DNA from: Streptococcus infantis
GTDB lineage: Bacteria > Bacillota > Bacilli > Lactobacillales > Streptococcaceae
Length of the DNA: 64,000 nt
NCBI RefSeq assembly: GCF_000963255.1
Contig: NZ_JYOV01000014.1
Span: 1 to 64,000 of the forward strand
Reading direction: 5' to 3'
Part shown: piece after piece, positions 43,523 to 53,637 of the stretch
Position numbering within the stretch: position 1 is the stretch's first letter
Layout: each line of letters starts with the position of its first letter
The notes under the pieces: model-generated
Told to the model about the DNA's origin: nothing
Databases searched by the model: none
What the model saw: only the letters and a program-made list of their open reading frames with translations
Position numbers and translations under genes: made by a program

Positions 43523-44464
43523 TTAGTTTGAGGCACTACTGCTGCTGTCAGAAGTTGTTTCGCCTTTGATGTATTGTGTAAAGATATTTTGGAAGGCCGG
43601 ATCTTTAACTTTAATGTTGGCATCTTGCAATTCTTTACTAATAACACCTTGAACAAAGGTTGCATCATTTTGTTTTTGAGTCAAAATGATTGTTTTAAGT
43701 TTTTCTTTATAATCATCCAAGTTAGAAGATTTTTCTGATTTCTTCGTCAACTTAACAATGTAGAAACTACTTGTATAAGCTTGAGTTCCTGGAGCAGTGA
43801 TAACATCTGAAATTCCGTTGACATCAAGCGCAAAAGCGGCTTTCTTAACTACGTCTGGTAATTCTGTTGATGCAGAGTCAAAGGTGATTTCTCCACCATT
43901 TTCTTTAGTCTTTTCGTCTGTAGAATTGTCTTTTGCAAGTTGTGCAAAGTCAGCTCCAGATTCTTTTGCTTTGGCAAGAACTTCCTTAGCCTTATCTTCA
44001 CTATCAAGTTTAATAATTTGAGCCGTTACTTCTGGAGTATACTCTTCAAAAGCTTTTTTGTAGTTTTCATCTGTTAATTCAGCTTCAGCGGCTTTCTTAA
44101 CAGCATACTCAACTAATTTACTTGTACGAATTTGAGCTTTACGGCTTTCTGCAGTCATACCTGAACGGGCGAGAATCGTTTGATAGCTATCACCGTATTT
44201 CTTTTGTTCTTCTGCAACTGCATCATCTACTTCTTTATCACTTACTTCTGAACCATATTGTTTTTCAAAAACTTTTTGAATGGTCATATTCAGCAAGACT
44301 TGTTGAGCAGTCGCATTATTTTTGACTTCTTCAAAGAATTGATGCTCAGTGATAACATCGCCTTTCATGCTAATCAAGTCAGTTCCTTCAGAACTGTTTG
44401 AACAAGCAGCCAAAGTAGCTACTGACAACAATGTGATGGCTCCTGCCATTAGTTTTTTCTTCAT
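43523..44464 (-). CDS. prsA: Foldase lipoprotein PrsA (peptidyl-prolyl isomerase)
   Basis: The 313-residue protein has a lipoprotein signal peptide with lipobox LAAC (Cys21), an N-terminal chaperone part and a parvulin domain (about 140-240: VTAQIIKLDSEDKAKEVL to VNGISDVITAPGTQAYTSSFYIVKL). A Ser/Asn-rich tail ends the protein. It folds secreted proteins outside the membrane; the pneumococcal counterpart is PpmA/PrsA. It lies 73 bp after the methyltransferase gene and ends at a terminator. Confidence 0.93.
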   Translation of the reverse strand: MKKKLMAGAITLLSVATLAACSNSSEGTDLISMKGDVITEHQFFEEVKNNATAQQVLLNMTIQKVFEKQYGSEVSDKEVDDAVAEEQKKYGDSYQTILARSGMTAESRKAQIRTSKLVEYAVKKAAEAELTDENYKKAFEEYTPEVTAQIIKLDSEDKAKEVLAKAKESGADFAQLAKDNSTDEKTKENGGEITFDSASTELPDVVKKAAFALDVNGISDVITAPGTQAYTSSFYIVKLTKKSEKSSNLDDYKEKLKTIILTQKQNDATFVQGVISKELQDANIKVKDPAFQNIFTQYIKGETTSDSSSSASN

Positions 44465-44537
44465 GTTTACTCCTTTTGTATACTAAATAAAGGTTTACCT
44501 TATCTATTTTACCAAATTGTCTTAAAAATATCTGAAA

Positions 44538-45251
44538 TCAATCAATATCAGGCAGTTCTACTTCTGCTTGATTCTTTCTTAGCATGAGAATCCCATCTCC
44601 AAGTGGAACCAAGCTAGCGGTTAAGCCAGGATTGTCTAAGGTTGCATCAAATAGTCTTTGCAAGCCACGATAAATCGTCCGTTGTCCACGTCGGACTTCC
44701 ATAATATCCCTCGCAATATCTCCTCCTTGGAAAATATCATCCAAGACAACGACTCCACCTACTTCGAGGTGTTTGAGGATTTCTGGTAGAAAGACGATGT
44801 ATTTGGACTTGGCAGAATCCATAAATACAAAATCATAGGTCTCAGTCAACGTTGACAAGACATCTACCGCATCACCTTCTAAGAGAGTGATTTGTTTGCG
44901 GCTATCAAATTTTGCAAAATTTTCTTTGGCAAAACCAATCATCTCAGGATTTCGGTCAATAGTGGTGATTTTTGACTTAGGTGAATGCTCTGCCATCAAA
45001 AGGGCAGAAAAGCCAATAGCCGTCCCGATTTCCAAAATGTTTTTTGGTTGAATGGTTTCCATAAGAAAACGAAAATAAGCGACGGTTTCATGAGGAATAA
45101 TAGGAATATTCTCCTTGCGAGCAAAGTTTTCTAGTTCTTTTAGGGAACCCGTCACCTGCTTTTGTCTGTGGCGCATGAACTCGACAATCTCATGCTTGAC
45201 AACAGGACGTCGCATGTTATGATTGGCATTTTTACTATAAGACTTTACCAT
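44538..45251 (-). CDS. O-methyltransferase (SAM-dependent)
   Basis: The 237-residue protein has the class I SAM-binding motif ILEIGTAIGFSALLMA, followed by KITTIDRNPEM, EGDAVDVL and the metal-linked DFVFMDSAKSKY then VVVLDDIFQGG. These are features of the catechol O-methyltransferase-like family (YrrM type). The YrrM relatives modify tRNA uridine-34 hydroxy groups, so a tRNA substrate is possible. It starts 5 bp after the pepF stop and uses AAGGCAG as SD, so it belongs to the coiA-pepF unit. Confidence 0.88.
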   Translation of the reverse strand: MVKSYSKNANHNMRRPVVKHEIVEFMRHRQKQVTGSLKELENFARKENIPIIPHETVAYFRFLMETIQPKNILEIGTAIGFSALLMAEHSPKSKITTIDRNPEMIGFAKENFAKFDSRKQITLLEGDAVDVLSTLTETYDFVFMDSAKSKYIVFLPEILKHLEVGGVVVLDDIFQGGDIARDIMEVRRGQRTIYRGLQRLFDATLDNPGLTASLVPLGDGILMLRKNQAEVELPDID

Positions 45252-45256
45252 CTGCC

Positions 45257-47059
45257 TTATGCCAATCCTAATTTTTCAACAAGGGCTTCAAACTCATCCA
45301 AACGGCGTTCAAAGACTGCAAATGCATCGTTGAGGTAATCTTCTTTTTCCATATCAACACCAGCTTTACGCATGATATTGAGTGGATAGTCTGACTTCCC
45401 TGCTTTGAGGTAGTCGATATAGCGATCACGATCATCTTGGCTACCATGAACAATCTTTTCAGCCAAGGCTGAAGCAGCTGCAAAGCCTGTTGAATACTGA
45501 TATACATAATAGTTATAGTAGAAATGAGGAATTCGAGCCCATTCGTACTGGATTTGAGGATTATCTTCCTTACTCAAGCCATAATATTCTTGGTTCAAGT
45601 CAGCATAGAGATTGTTGAGGAACTCACTTGTCAAGACTTCACCATTTTGATCGGCTTGGTGGATAGCATGTTCAAATTCAGCAAATTGAGTTTGGCGGAA
45701 TACTGTTCCACGGAAACCATCCAAGAAGTTGTTGAGAATCGCAAAGCGTGTTGCATCATCTTGAACTTCTTGTAATAATTTTTCTGTTAGGATGTTTTCA
45801 TTAGTAGTTGAAGCAATTTCTGCCAAGAAGATTGAGTAATCTCCGTATACATAAGGTTGTGTTTCACGCGTATAGCTTGAATGCATACTGTGACCTGTCT
45901 CATGTACGAGAGTGAAGAGATTATCTAGGTTATCTTGCCAGTTAAGAAGCATAAAAGCATTGGTATCATAAGAACCACCAGAGTATGCACCTGAACGCTT
46001 GCCTTGATTTTCATACACATCAATCCAACGTTCGCTGAAGGCACGTTTAACTCGGCTCATGTAATCCTCACCAAGAACTGCCAAAGCTTCTTCTGCCTTC
46101 TTCAAGGCTTCCTCATAAGTAAAGCTGTATTCCACTGAAGACAATGGGGTATAAACATCGTACATCTTGAGGTCAGGAATACCAAGGATTTTTGAACGAA
46201 GAGCCAAATAACGATGCAAGAGTGGCAAGTGTTTGCGAACTGCTGACACTAGATTGTCATAGACACTTTCTGGTACAAAGTTAGCCGCAAGAGCAGCCTG
46301 ACGAGCACTCTCATAATTGCGCACTTTAGCACGGTAGTTTTGAACTTTAACATTGGTCTGCAAAGTTTTAGCGTAAGTGTGCTGGTATTGTTCATAGGTA
46401 GAGTAAAGAGCTTCATAAGCTCCACGACGAACCTCACGATTCTTAGATTCTACCAAGCGCATATAAACGCCGTGTGACAATTGAACTTCATTTCCATCTT
46501 CATCTTTAACAAATGGAAAGACGATATCTGCATTATCTAAAATAGCAAAGGTTTCACTAGCAGCACCGAAGATTTCACCAGCACCTGCAAGCAACTCTTC
46601 TTCACGTTGTGAAAGGACATGGTCCTTATTTTGCAATAGTTTATCAAAGAAGTGTTTATAAGGCTGGAGTTTTGGTTCTTCTGCTAAAAAGTTTTGATAC
46701 TGGTCTTCTGTGATAGCCATAAATTCAGGCTCATAGAAAGAGAAGACTTGATCAAGTTGACTATAAAGAGTCATTGCTTTTGCATAGTATTCTTGATACT
46801 TAGCAACTCGTGTGTCTTGGTCGTTTTTCATATGTGCATAGACATAAAGTTTTTCAAGACGACGACTCAAGTCCAGATAACACTCTGTAATATCAAGAAG
46901 GCTTTCTGCACTATCCAAGAGATGTCCTTCAAGACTAGCTGCTTGTTTTGTATCTTCCGTTAAAAGGGCGAGTTCTTCTTCCCATTTCTGGTCAGTTTCA
47001 AAGATCGTTGATAGATCCCATGTATCTTTTTCATTGATTTCATTTCGTTGTAATACCAT
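45257..47059 (-). CDS. pepF: Oligoendopeptidase F
   Basis: The 600-residue zinc metallopeptidase of family M3 has the HExxH motif as HETGH (about residue 387) and the third ligand Glu in EIASTTNE downstream. It hydrolyses peptides of 7-17 residues in the cytoplasm. The length fits the family. GGAGGAAAC precedes the ATG. It lies 18 bp after coiA, so its transcript probably rises during competence. Confidence 0.96.
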   Translation of the reverse strand: MVLQRNEINEKDTWDLSTIFETDQKWEEELALLTEDTKQAASLEGHLLDSAESLLDITECYLDLSRRLEKLYVYAHMKNDQDTRVAKYQEYYAKAMTLYSQLDQVFSFYEPEFMAITEDQYQNFLAEEPKLQPYKHFFDKLLQNKDHVLSQREEELLAGAGEIFGAASETFAILDNADIVFPFVKDEDGNEVQLSHGVYMRLVESKNREVRRGAYEALYSTYEQYQHTYAKTLQTNVKVQNYRAKVRNYESARQAALAANFVPESVYDNLVSAVRKHLPLLHRYLALRSKILGIPDLKMYDVYTPLSSVEYSFTYEEALKKAEEALAVLGEDYMSRVKRAFSERWIDVYENQGKRSGAYSGGSYDTNAFMLLNWQDNLDNLFTLVHETGHSMHSSYTRETQPYVYGDYSIFLAEIASTTNENILTEKLLQEVQDDATRFAILNNFLDGFRGTVFRQTQFAEFEHAIHQADQNGEVLTSEFLNNLYADLNQEYYGLSKEDNPQIQYEWARIPHFYYNYYVYQYSTGFAAASALAEKIVHGSQDDRDRYIDYLKAGKSDYPLNIMRKAGVDMEKEDYLNDAFAVFERRLDEFEALVEKLGLA

Positions 47060-47077
47060 AAGTTTCCTCCATCCTTT

Positions 47078-48034
47078 CTATTTTACCATATTTTTTAAGA
47101 AATATTGCTGATAAAAGGCAGGTGGATAGAGCTTTTGTAACTCTGTTTGAGGATTTTTTTGATAATAAATTCGAAAGTTGCGATAATAATCACTAATATC
47201 CTGTTTTATTTGACAAAAAGAATCATTTTCTATCGGCCTTACTTGAGGATACCAGTCCTGTTTCTTCAGATTCAAAAGGTTCTCCCCTCTCAAGTAGGCC
47301 TTGGCTTGTTGCTTCATCCAATAGGGATTTTGATAGTAGAGTTGTTTTTGAATGTAACGACAAATGTTCTTATCTTGTTCAACCGAAAAAGTGATAAGAT
47401 CTTGTTGCTGATAAGGAGTCCGTAATATTTCTAGAAGATTTCCTTTGTCATAAGAAAATTCCTTGACTTGATAATGGAGTTTCCCTTTCAAATCTTGGTG
47501 GAGTAGGTACTTAAGTCTCAAAACTTGTCTTTTATGGTCTAACTCCCAAAGATAAAAACCCATATTATTACTGAAATAAAGAAAACCTCTCTGAAGTTGA
47601 GTTAGTCGCTCTTTTATCCATAGTTTTTCTCCAAGTAACCACAAAACTTGAATCCCGAGACTTCGATAACCATTGCTTCTCTCCCTTAAAAGTTCACAAG
47701 AAATGGGACTACACTGAATTTCTAAAGCTATTTTCTTATTGATAAAGATATCTGAGATTTGCTTCAGTTCAGGTATGGGATATTCCATCTCAACTTCATC
47801 ATTCTTCTTCACCCAATAAAACAGTCTTTTCTTGTTTTCCAGATGCTCTGGTCCTTCATTTTCATGGAAAAAATCACATTTTTTGAGACTTTCATGGGCA
47901 AAATGCCTTCTCACATTTTTCCCTTTCCTCATGCGGACACTTGTTCCACAAGCCGGACAATAATAAGCTTGCTTCTTTACTTCATCCTCCAAGGCATTGA
48001 CTAGGCGCCCGTTTTCATCTCTAGCTAAAAACAT
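47078..48034 (-). CDS. coiA: Competence protein CoiA
   Basis: The 318-residue protein has an N-terminal CxxC pair (YYCPACGTSVRMRKGK), an HFAH segment and a nuclease-like core (EMEYPIPELKQISDIFINKKIALEIQCSPIS), where the acid and EIQ residues resemble the PD-(D/E)xK fold. CoiA is a late competence protein needed for recombination of incoming DNA with DprA and RecA. A ComX-type box lies 20 bp before the ATG. It leads the coiA-pepF-methyltransferase-prsA group. Confidence 0.95.
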   Translation of the reverse strand: MFLARDENGRLVNALEDEVKKQAYYCPACGTSVRMRKGKNVRRHFAHESLKKCDFFHENEGPEHLENKKRLFYWVKKNDEVEMEYPIPELKQISDIFINKKIALEIQCSPISCELLRERSNGYRSLGIQVLWLLGEKLWIKERLTQLQRGFLYFSNNMGFYLWELDHKRQVLRLKYLLHQDLKGKLHYQVKEFSYDKGNLLEILRTPYQQQDLITFSVEQDKNICRYIQKQLYYQNPYWMKQQAKAYLRGENLLNLKKQDWYPQVRPIENDSFCQIKQDISDYYRNFRIYYQKNPQTELQKLYPPAFYQQYFLKNMVK

Positions 48035-48053
48035 AAAACCTCCTTTTCTACTT

Positions 48054-48061
48054 TATTCGAA
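48054..48061 (-). promoter_or_regulatory. ComX (CIN) box of coiA
   Basis: The minus strand reads TTCGAATA, one base different from the TACGAATA core bound by the competence sigma factor ComX. It sits 19 bp before the coiA ATG and just downstream of the terminator of the preceding gene. Confidence 0.8.
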
Positions 48062-48072
48062 ATGGATAAGAA

Positions 48073-48095
48073 AAAGGCTGAGAAATTCAGCCTTT
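48073..48095 (-). terminator. Terminator of the CARF-nuclease gene
   Basis: A 9-bp stem AAAGGCTGA/TCAGCCTTT with a 5-nt loop is followed on the minus strand by TTCTTATCC after the stem's T-run. It isolates coiA from the upstream gene. Confidence 0.75.
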
Positions 48096-48121
48096 CCATT
48101 ATATTTTGAGGATAATCCTGT

Positions 48122-49270
48122 TCATATTTTATGCTTTTTGATCTGTTTTTGTAACATGGGAATCAGATTTGAAATTTGATCTTGTTTAATCACCAACACA
48201 CCATACTCTTGACAACGATGGTTATATACGGGATTGATTTTTCCAGAGCAAACAATTAATTTCAAACAAGTTTCACCAGCAAAATGATTAGCATATACCT
48301 CTAGTTCATTAATAGCTTCCACAGACAAGTCTGTCATTTTACAAGATATAAAAATAATGGAATGACCTTTACGGAGGACAACATCAATTTCATTTTGTAC
48401 ATTATCAACTTCAGGGAAAATACCATTCCAGTCAATTTCTGCCCCTATCATACATTCATCAAAATACTCTGATTCTATCGCTAAAAGATAGAGATATAAT
48501 TCTAAAATATGACCTTTAGTGCGACAGAGTAATTGTGCCTCGGGGCTGGAAAAAGTGTAACTAATATGTTCGGAACTTTTCTCATCAATATGAATCAAGT
48601 TTGCTTCTGTTAGTAGTGGAATCATAGATTCTGGATAAGGGTACCTTTTCCCGTTACTTTCCAAAACTTTTGCTGTTTCAGCGTGAAAATCAGCTGTTTT
48701 TGCTAATGCAAAGAATTGAGTGATTTGATACCATTCTTCTGGGTTTAAAATTGCATAGTTTGCTAGTTTTTTAATGGCAGTAATTTGTTTCGGACTGTAT
48801 TTAGGTTGTTTCGATTTGATGAGTTTACCACCCCTTAAGGCCATCAACTGTTCAATGGTTAGATTAGGAATCACTAACTCTTCCTTCTCCACTTTACCCA
48901 TTTTCCATTTAAATTGTTTTCCTTGCTCAATATCTATTGCAATAATCGGTAATTGCTTTTCCAAACCATATTGATACAGGAAAATAGCTAATATCGAATC
49001 TCCTCCAAAAACATCTAAGGTCACTGAATCATAGTTAGTCAAGAAAAGATTCAAATCATCCGTAATCTTATCTAGACTTATTTGCCTAAAATGCACTTGC
49101 TTTACATGGGAAACTTGATCCAACAAAAAATGTTTCAAGGCCAATCTTTCATCTTCTGTAATTTTTTTCAGGGAGAGAAATAAAACCTCATCACAATCAC
49201 AAATAAAAGTCTGATAAACATTTTTCTCGATAGTGTGATGATCAAAAAGTTCGACTAAAAGACTAGGCAT
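48122..49270 (-). CDS. CARF-domain nuclease (DUF1887, Card1/Can2-like), orphan
   Basis: The 382-residue protein has two domains. Residues 1-135 look like a Rossmann-type CARF domain (LLVELFDHHTIEKNV at the start, TLDVFGGDSILAIFLYQYG near 84-102 in the ligand-loop position). A winged-helix linker follows (about 155-240). The C-terminal domain (about 245-345) is a PD-(D/E)xK nuclease: helix Glu257 in GHILELYLY, Asp296 in QNEIDVVL, Lys311 in IFISCK. The usual Glu of the ExK pair is Ser309, which may be normal in this subfamily. Card1/Can2 proteins are cyclic-oligoadenylate-activated DNA/RNA nucleases of type III CRISPR systems; no cas gene lies in the window. GGGAGG precedes the ATG. Confidence 0.8.
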   Translation of the reverse strand: MPSLLVELFDHHTIEKNVYQTFICDCDEVLFLSLKKITEDERLALKHFLLDQVSHVKQVHFRQISLDKITDDLNLFLTNYDSVTLDVFGGDSILAIFLYQYGLEKQLPIIAIDIEQGKQFKWKMGKVEKEELVIPNLTIEQLMALRGGKLIKSKQPKYSPKQITAIKKLANYAILNPEEWYQITQFFALAKTADFHAETAKVLESNGKRYPYPESMIPLLTEANLIHIDEKSSEHISYTFSSPEAQLLCRTKGHILELYLYLLAIESEYFDECMIGAEIDWNGIFPEVDNVQNEIDVVLRKGHSIIFISCKMTDLSVEAINELEVYANHFAGETCLKLIVCSGKINPVYNHRCQEYGVLVIKQDQISNLIPMLQKQIKKHKI

Positions 49271-49384
49271 GTCGCCACCTCCCTATTAAAAATTTGCTAG
49301 TTGTATGGAAAATTTAAAATTACTTAGAATAAACTTCATAGAAATATGGGTTAAGAGATTGTCTTTAGCATTTTCTACACATCT

Positions 49385-49393
49385 AGTATAGCA
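49385..49393 (-). promoter_or_regulatory. Extended -10 promoter of the CARF-nuclease gene
   Basis: The minus strand reads TGCTATACT, an extended -10, about 115 bp before the ATG at 49270. The leader between them shows no structure I recognise. Confidence 0.55.
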
Positions 49394-49429
49394 TAATTCA
49401 GTTGATTGGCCCTCAAGTCTTTATATAAA

Positions 49430-49461
49430 AAAACGAATAGAAATGGATAGCTATTCGTTTT
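49430..49461 (-). terminator. Terminator of tehB
   Basis: An 11-bp perfect stem AAAACGAATAG/CTATTCGTTTT with a 10-nt loop, extended by T residues on the minus strand; it lies 8 bp after the stop at 49469. Confidence 0.82.
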
Positions 49462-49468
49462 AAGATTT

Positions 49469-50329
49469 TTATTTTACTTTTTTAGCCAACATTGTTGCAA
49501 AGCGTAGTTGGATACGATTGCCATTTTCGTCACGACGATGTAAATGACCTGGATTTTCATTGTACTTGATCAATTCCCAGTCCTGGTAGTAATTGGCCAA
49601 TTCCCCTTCTTTAAAGGTGAATGGGAAGTTCACTGAGCAAGGATAATCCTCCGTGTCCATGGCACAAACGATAAGATTGTAACCACCGATAGAGGTTTGT
49701 TCCTGCATGTTTTGGATAATAGCAGGAATACGTTCTGCTTGTAAAAACATGAGCACAACCGTTGATACGATAAAATCGTAAGTTTGTCCAATGCTAGCTG
49801 AATTAATATCGTAGAGACCTACAGGCATTTCTAAATCTTCTTGCTCTACGATACTTTGCAAAATTTCAAGGGATAGCTCATTTTGGTCCACTGCTGTGAC
49901 ATCGAATCCATGTTGAGCGAGAAAGAGGGCGTTTCTTCCTTGACCACATCCTAGGTCCAGTACCTTACATGGCTTGACCGTCTGCATAGCTTCTAAAACC
50001 TCCGAATGAACTGGATTGGTATTGTATTTCTTTGGGAAATAATCCTCTGGTTTACAATAAAATTCCAGATACCATTCTACATCATCTGTGGCAGCTTCGA
50101 CTCTGTGCCAAGCCTGGGGTTGCGCCATAGGATTATCAGCACCTGCTTCAAAGAGGTGCTCAGCTATAACTTCCCCCTCCTCAGTCAATTCAATAAACTT
50201 AAGAGCCCCTTTTAATACGGTAATCTTGCCCCAGGTTCCGACCTTGGTATTGTGTTTTCTTTGAACAGCTTCAGGCATGGTGTCTTTATTCCAGACAGGC
50301 ATGCGTTTATAGGCAACTAGTTTTTCCAT
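49469..50329 (-). CDS. tehB: Tellurite-resistance-type methyltransferase TehB
   Basis: A protein of 286 residues with an N-terminal cupin-like DUF1971 domain (WGKITVLKGALKFIEL, PQAWHRVE) fused to a SAM methyltransferase (VLDLGCGQGRNALFLAQ, VTAVDQNELSL). It methylates small chalcogen or thiol compounds such as tellurite in other bacteria; the physiological substrate is uncertain. A GTG three codons upstream was rejected in favour of the ATG at 50329, though SDs of both are weak. It follows smpB by 14 bp. Confidence 0.9.
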   Translation of the reverse strand: MEKLVAYKRMPVWNKDTMPEAVQRKHNTKVGTWGKITVLKGALKFIELTEEGEVIAEHLFEAGADNPMAQPQAWHRVEAATDDVEWYLEFYCKPEDYFPKKYNTNPVHSEVLEAMQTVKPCKVLDLGCGQGRNALFLAQHGFDVTAVDQNELSLEILQSIVEQEDLEMPVGLYDINSASIGQTYDFIVSTVVLMFLQAERIPAIIQNMQEQTSIGGYNLIVCAMDTEDYPCSVNFPFTFKEGELANYYQDWELIKYNENPGHLHRRDENGNRIQLRFATMLAKKVK

Positions 50330-50343
50330 ATTCTTCACTCTTT

Positions 50344-50811
50344 CTATCGATGGTTGACAGCTTTCATAACACGCGCAATATCACGATCTTGCTCACGACG
50401 TTTGATAGACTCCCGTTTGTCATAGTCGTGTTTCCCTTTTGCAAGTCCTAAGAGTAGCTTGGCGTAGCCATCTTTGATGTAGACTTTAAGTGGAACCAGA
50501 GTCATCCCTGTTCCTTTTGTTTCCTGCTCTAACTTCTGGATTTGCTTTTTATGAAGGAGAAGTTTACGACGACGTTCTGGTTCCTGATTCCAGATGTTGC
50601 CTTCCTCATAAGGAGCGATATGGACATTGCTCAGCCAAACTTCCCCATTCTTAACCTGAGCAAACCCATCTTTCAGATTGATGCGGGCTGCTCGAACACT
50701 CTTGATTTCTGTACCAGTTAGAACCATTCCTGCTTCTAGCGTATCTACGATAGTATAGTCGTGGTGCGCTTTTTTATTTTGCGCGACGACCTTTCCCTCG
50801 CCCTTTGCCAT
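50344..50811 (-). CDS. smpB: SsrA-binding protein SmpB
   Basis: The 155-residue protein carries tmRNA to stalled ribosomes. Family segments are [33 protein letters not shown], and the basic C-terminal tail [18 protein letters not shown], which enters the empty mRNA channel. Its first 38 bp overlap the end of rnr in another frame, so translation is coupled with RNase R, its partner in degrading faulty mRNA. Confidence 0.97.
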   Translation of the reverse strand: MAKGEGKVVAQNKKAHHDYTIVDTLEAGMVLTGTEIKSVRAARINLKDGFAQVKNGEVWLSNVHIAPYEEGNIWNQEPERRRKLLLHKKQIQKLEQETKGTGMTLVPLKVYIKDGYAKLLLGLAKGKHDYDKRESIKRREQDRDIARVMKAVNHR

Positions 50812-53116
50812 GCTTAGCTCCTTTCTTTGCTACTTCTTTGTAAAAAGGTTTCTTGCTTTTTTTCTTCTTGTCCTTCGAAGAATGCTTACGCTTATCATTT
50901 GAGCGGCTAGTTTTTCTCTTGTCTTCTTTCTTATCCGAACGACGACCTCTATCCTTACGGCCAGACTGTTTCAACCCCTTCTCAATCACATCAAATTCAC
51001 TTGGAATAAAGGAGAAATCAATCTCACCAGTCATCTTATCGGCACTTTCGACACGAATGCGTATCTGTTGTCCCACACGGAAGGTTGTCCCTGATTTCTC
51101 CCCACGAAGAGTCAAATCACGTTCGTTAAAATGATAGAACTCAGGTAAATTAGTAATGTGAATCAAGCCCTCAACTGTATTTGGCAATTCAACAAAAAGA
51201 CCGAATTTAACAATACTGGAAACAACAGCATCATACTCTTCGCCCACAAATACCTCCATATACTCAGCTTTTTTCATAGCTTCAACTTCACGCTCAGCTT
51301 CGATAGCCCGGCGCTCACGATTGGATGATTGAGTCGCAATCTCTGGAATGACCTGTTCAAAATGCTCTGCAACTTCTTTAGAACGTCCATAGTCACGAAT
51401 CATACGGTGAACCAAGAGGTCCGGATAACGGCGGATTGGACTAGTAAAGTGAGTGTAATAGTCCGCTGCCAGACCATAGTGCCCATGGTTATGCTCAGAA
51501 TAACGAGCCTGTTGCATAGAACGCAGAAGCATCATAGAGAGAACATCCGCGTAAGGTTCTCCCTCAACAGCACGCATGATGTCTTGGAGGGCTTCTTGAC
51601 TAATTTCACTGGCAGTCCCATAGATTCGCAAGCCAAAACTAGAGGCGTAATCAATAAACTTCTGAACTTTTTCAGCTTTAGGTTCCTCATGGATACGATA
51701 GATGAAAGGTAAATCAAGCTTGCTAAAATGCTCTGCAACTGTTTCGTTTGCCATCAACATAAAGGACTCAATCATACGTTCTGCAGTACCGCGATGACGA
51801 AGAACAATATCTACTGGTTTCCCTTGCTTGTCAACCAAGATTTTAGCTTCATTGGTATCAAAATTGAGAGCTCCACGCTTAATCCGCATACCTTCAAGAA
51901 TTTCATGGAGCTTAGCCATGAGTTCAATGCTAGGAACAATTTTCTTATACTCTTGTCTCTTCTCCTCATCACCTGCTAGGATATCATTCACATCACTATA
52001 AGTCATACGGAAACTTGTCTTGATAACTGTCTGCGTAATGGTGTAATTACGAACCCGACCATATTTATCAATTTCCATGATAGCTGATTGGGTCAAACGA
52101 TCTACTTGAGGATTGAGGGAACAAATACCATTTGAAAGGCGTTCTGGTAGCATTGGAACTACACGGTCTGTCACATAGACAGAGGTCGCACGATTGAGGG
52201 CTTCTTTATCAAGAGCAGACCCCTCTGTCACATAGTAAGAGACATCAGCGATATGAACTCCAAGTTCAAAATTTCCATTCTTCAAAGGCTTGATGTGAAC
52301 TGCGTCGTCCAAGTCCTTAGCATCTGCTCCATCTATGGTAAATGTAATTTCATCTCTCAGGTCCAGACGTCCTTCTATATCCTTCTCTGATGGAGCATCA
52401 GGTACACTTTCAGCTTCGTTGAGAACTACCTCTGGAAACTCTGAGACAATATCCATAGACTCTAGGACTTCAAGAACGTCAATTCCTGCATCTGTTGAAT
52501 GTCCAACCACATCTAGGACACTCGCCACAAAGAAGTCGTGTTTCTTACTTGGGTACTTGTCAATAAAAACCTTGAGAACTTCTGTCCCTTCTAGCTTGAG
52601 AGATGGCTTTTTTACATAAATCGGTTGACTAATCTTTTGATTTTTAGAACGAATATAACCCGCATACTTTGGTTTCTCTTCATCAAGAATAATTTGCCCG
52701 ACAACTGTCGTGAGACTGTGTTCTAAAATATCGATAATCTTTGCTTCTGCTGCGGTTCCTTTGTTACGGTCAGCAACTTTCTTGATGACAACTTCAACAG
52801 TATCACCATCAATGGCATAGTTAACATCACTTTTTCCAACAAAAAGATCGTCTTCTTCGCCTTCAAGACTTACAAAACCGAACCCATTTTTATGGGCATG
52901 GAAAATTCCTTTTAGGGTAATCTCATGTTTTTTCTTCTGTTCTAGGGTTAAACTACCATCTTCTTCAAAGCGAATCTGATGCTTACGTTCCATCAAGGAA
53001 AGAGTTTTGATTAACTCACGGAAGTCCTTTGAACCATCCTTCCCGAGAGCACTGGCCAAGTCATTAACTGTGACACTCCCCTTCTCTTGTAAATATTCTT
53101 TTATTTTATCTTTCAT
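50774..53116 (-). CDS. rnr: Ribonuclease R
   Basis: The 780-residue 3'-5' exoribonuclease has an N-terminal helix-turn-helix, two cold-shock domains (about 70-230) and the RNB catalytic domain ([16 protein letters not shown] with the metal-binding Asp cluster near 265-275). An S1 domain ([18 protein letters not shown]) and a long Lys/Arg-rich tail follow. It degrades structured RNA and tmRNA-tagged messages. Gene order rnr-smpB with overlap supports the link. Confidence 0.97.
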   Translation of the reverse strand: MKDKIKEYLQEKGSVTVNDLASALGKDGSKDFRELIKTLSLMERKHQIRFEEDGSLTLEQKKKHEITLKGIFHAHKNGFGFVSLEGEEDDLFVGKSDVNYAIDGDTVEVVIKKVADRNKGTAAEAKIIDILEHSLTTVVGQIILDEEKPKYAGYIRSKNQKISQPIYVKKPSLKLEGTEVLKVFIDKYPSKKHDFFVASVLDVVGHSTDAGIDVLEVLESMDIVSEFPEVVLNEAESVPDAPSEKDIEGRLDLRDEITFTIDGADAKDLDDAVHIKPLKNGNFELGVHIADVSYYVTEGSALDKEALNRATSVYVTDRVVPMLPERLSNGICSLNPQVDRLTQSAIMEIDKYGRVRNYTITQTVIKTSFRMTYSDVNDILAGDEEKRQEYKKIVPSIELMAKLHEILEGMRIKRGALNFDTNEAKILVDKQGKPVDIVLRHRGTAERMIESFMLMANETVAEHFSKLDLPFIYRIHEEPKAEKVQKFIDYASSFGLRIYGTASEISQEALQDIMRAVEGEPYADVLSMMLLRSMQQARYSEHNHGHYGLAADYYTHFTSPIRRYPDLLVHRMIRDYGRSKEVAEHFEQVIPEIATQSSNRERRAIEAEREVEAMKKAEYMEVFVGEEYDAVVSSIVKFGLFVELPNTVEGLIHITNLPEFYHFNERDLTLRGEKSGTTFRVGQQIRIRVESADKMTGEIDFSFIPSEFDVIEKGLKQSGRKDRGRRSDKKEDKRKTSRSNDKRKHSSKDKKKKSKKPFYKEVAKKGAKHGKGRGKGRRAK

Positions 53117-53214
53117 GTTTACTTTCTAGATTTATAATATTTTCTTTTTGGTGTAAAACCTTATTTCTTTTAAAAATAAAAATAGGCAAAGACCTAGTCC
53201 CGCCCATTATTTTC

Positions 53215-53448
53215 TTATCTACTTGATAATACCGTCAATGCTAAGGCAATGGCTAGCCAGAAAAAGACTAAAATTCCTGTCAAACGTTGCATCACAGCTT
53301 CAAAACCGCGCGCTTTGCTTCGTTCAAACAAATCACCTGCACTGGCATCAAATACATTGCTAGATTGGTTTTTAGTTGGTTGCATAAAAATTGCAATCAC
53401 AATCACAACAGATAATACTAATAGAATGGTTAATAATAGGTTATACAT
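53215..53448 (-). CDS. secG: Preprotein translocase subunit SecG
   Basis: The 77-residue protein has two membrane helices (LLLTILLVLSVVIVIAIFMQP and GILVFFWLAIALALTVL) separated by a Gly/Ser loop with DASAGDLFERSKARG. It assists the SecYE channel. It lies between rpmG and rnr, as in pneumococcus. Confidence 0.94.
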   Translation of the reverse strand: MYNLLLTILLVLSVVIVIAIFMQPTKNQSSNVFDASAGDLFERSKARGFEAVMQRLTGILVFFWLAIALALTVLSSR

Positions 53449-53487
53449 ATCAAACTCCTTAAAATCCCTATTATTCTACCATAATTT

Positions 53488-53637
53488 CTACTTAGATTCA
53501 AGATGTAGAGTCACTTTTCTTTCTTTAGGGCAATACTTTAAGACCTCAATCTTGTCTGGATGGGTTTTGGAGTTCTTACTGGTTAGATAATTGATGCTGC
53601 CACAAGAGGAGCATTTGAGATTGATTTTTACTCGCAC
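53488..53637 (-). CDS. rpmG: 50S ribosomal protein L33
   Basis: The 49-residue basic protein starts with GTG and encodes [20 protein letters not shown], then [16 protein letters not shown]. The first zinc-knuckle pair (Cys9, Cys12) is present and Cys36 remains, but the fourth Cys is Glu39, so zinc binding would be incomplete. Its GTG overlaps the pmrA stop by one base (TAGTG), with AAGGAA upstream, indicating coupled translation. Confidence 0.93.
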
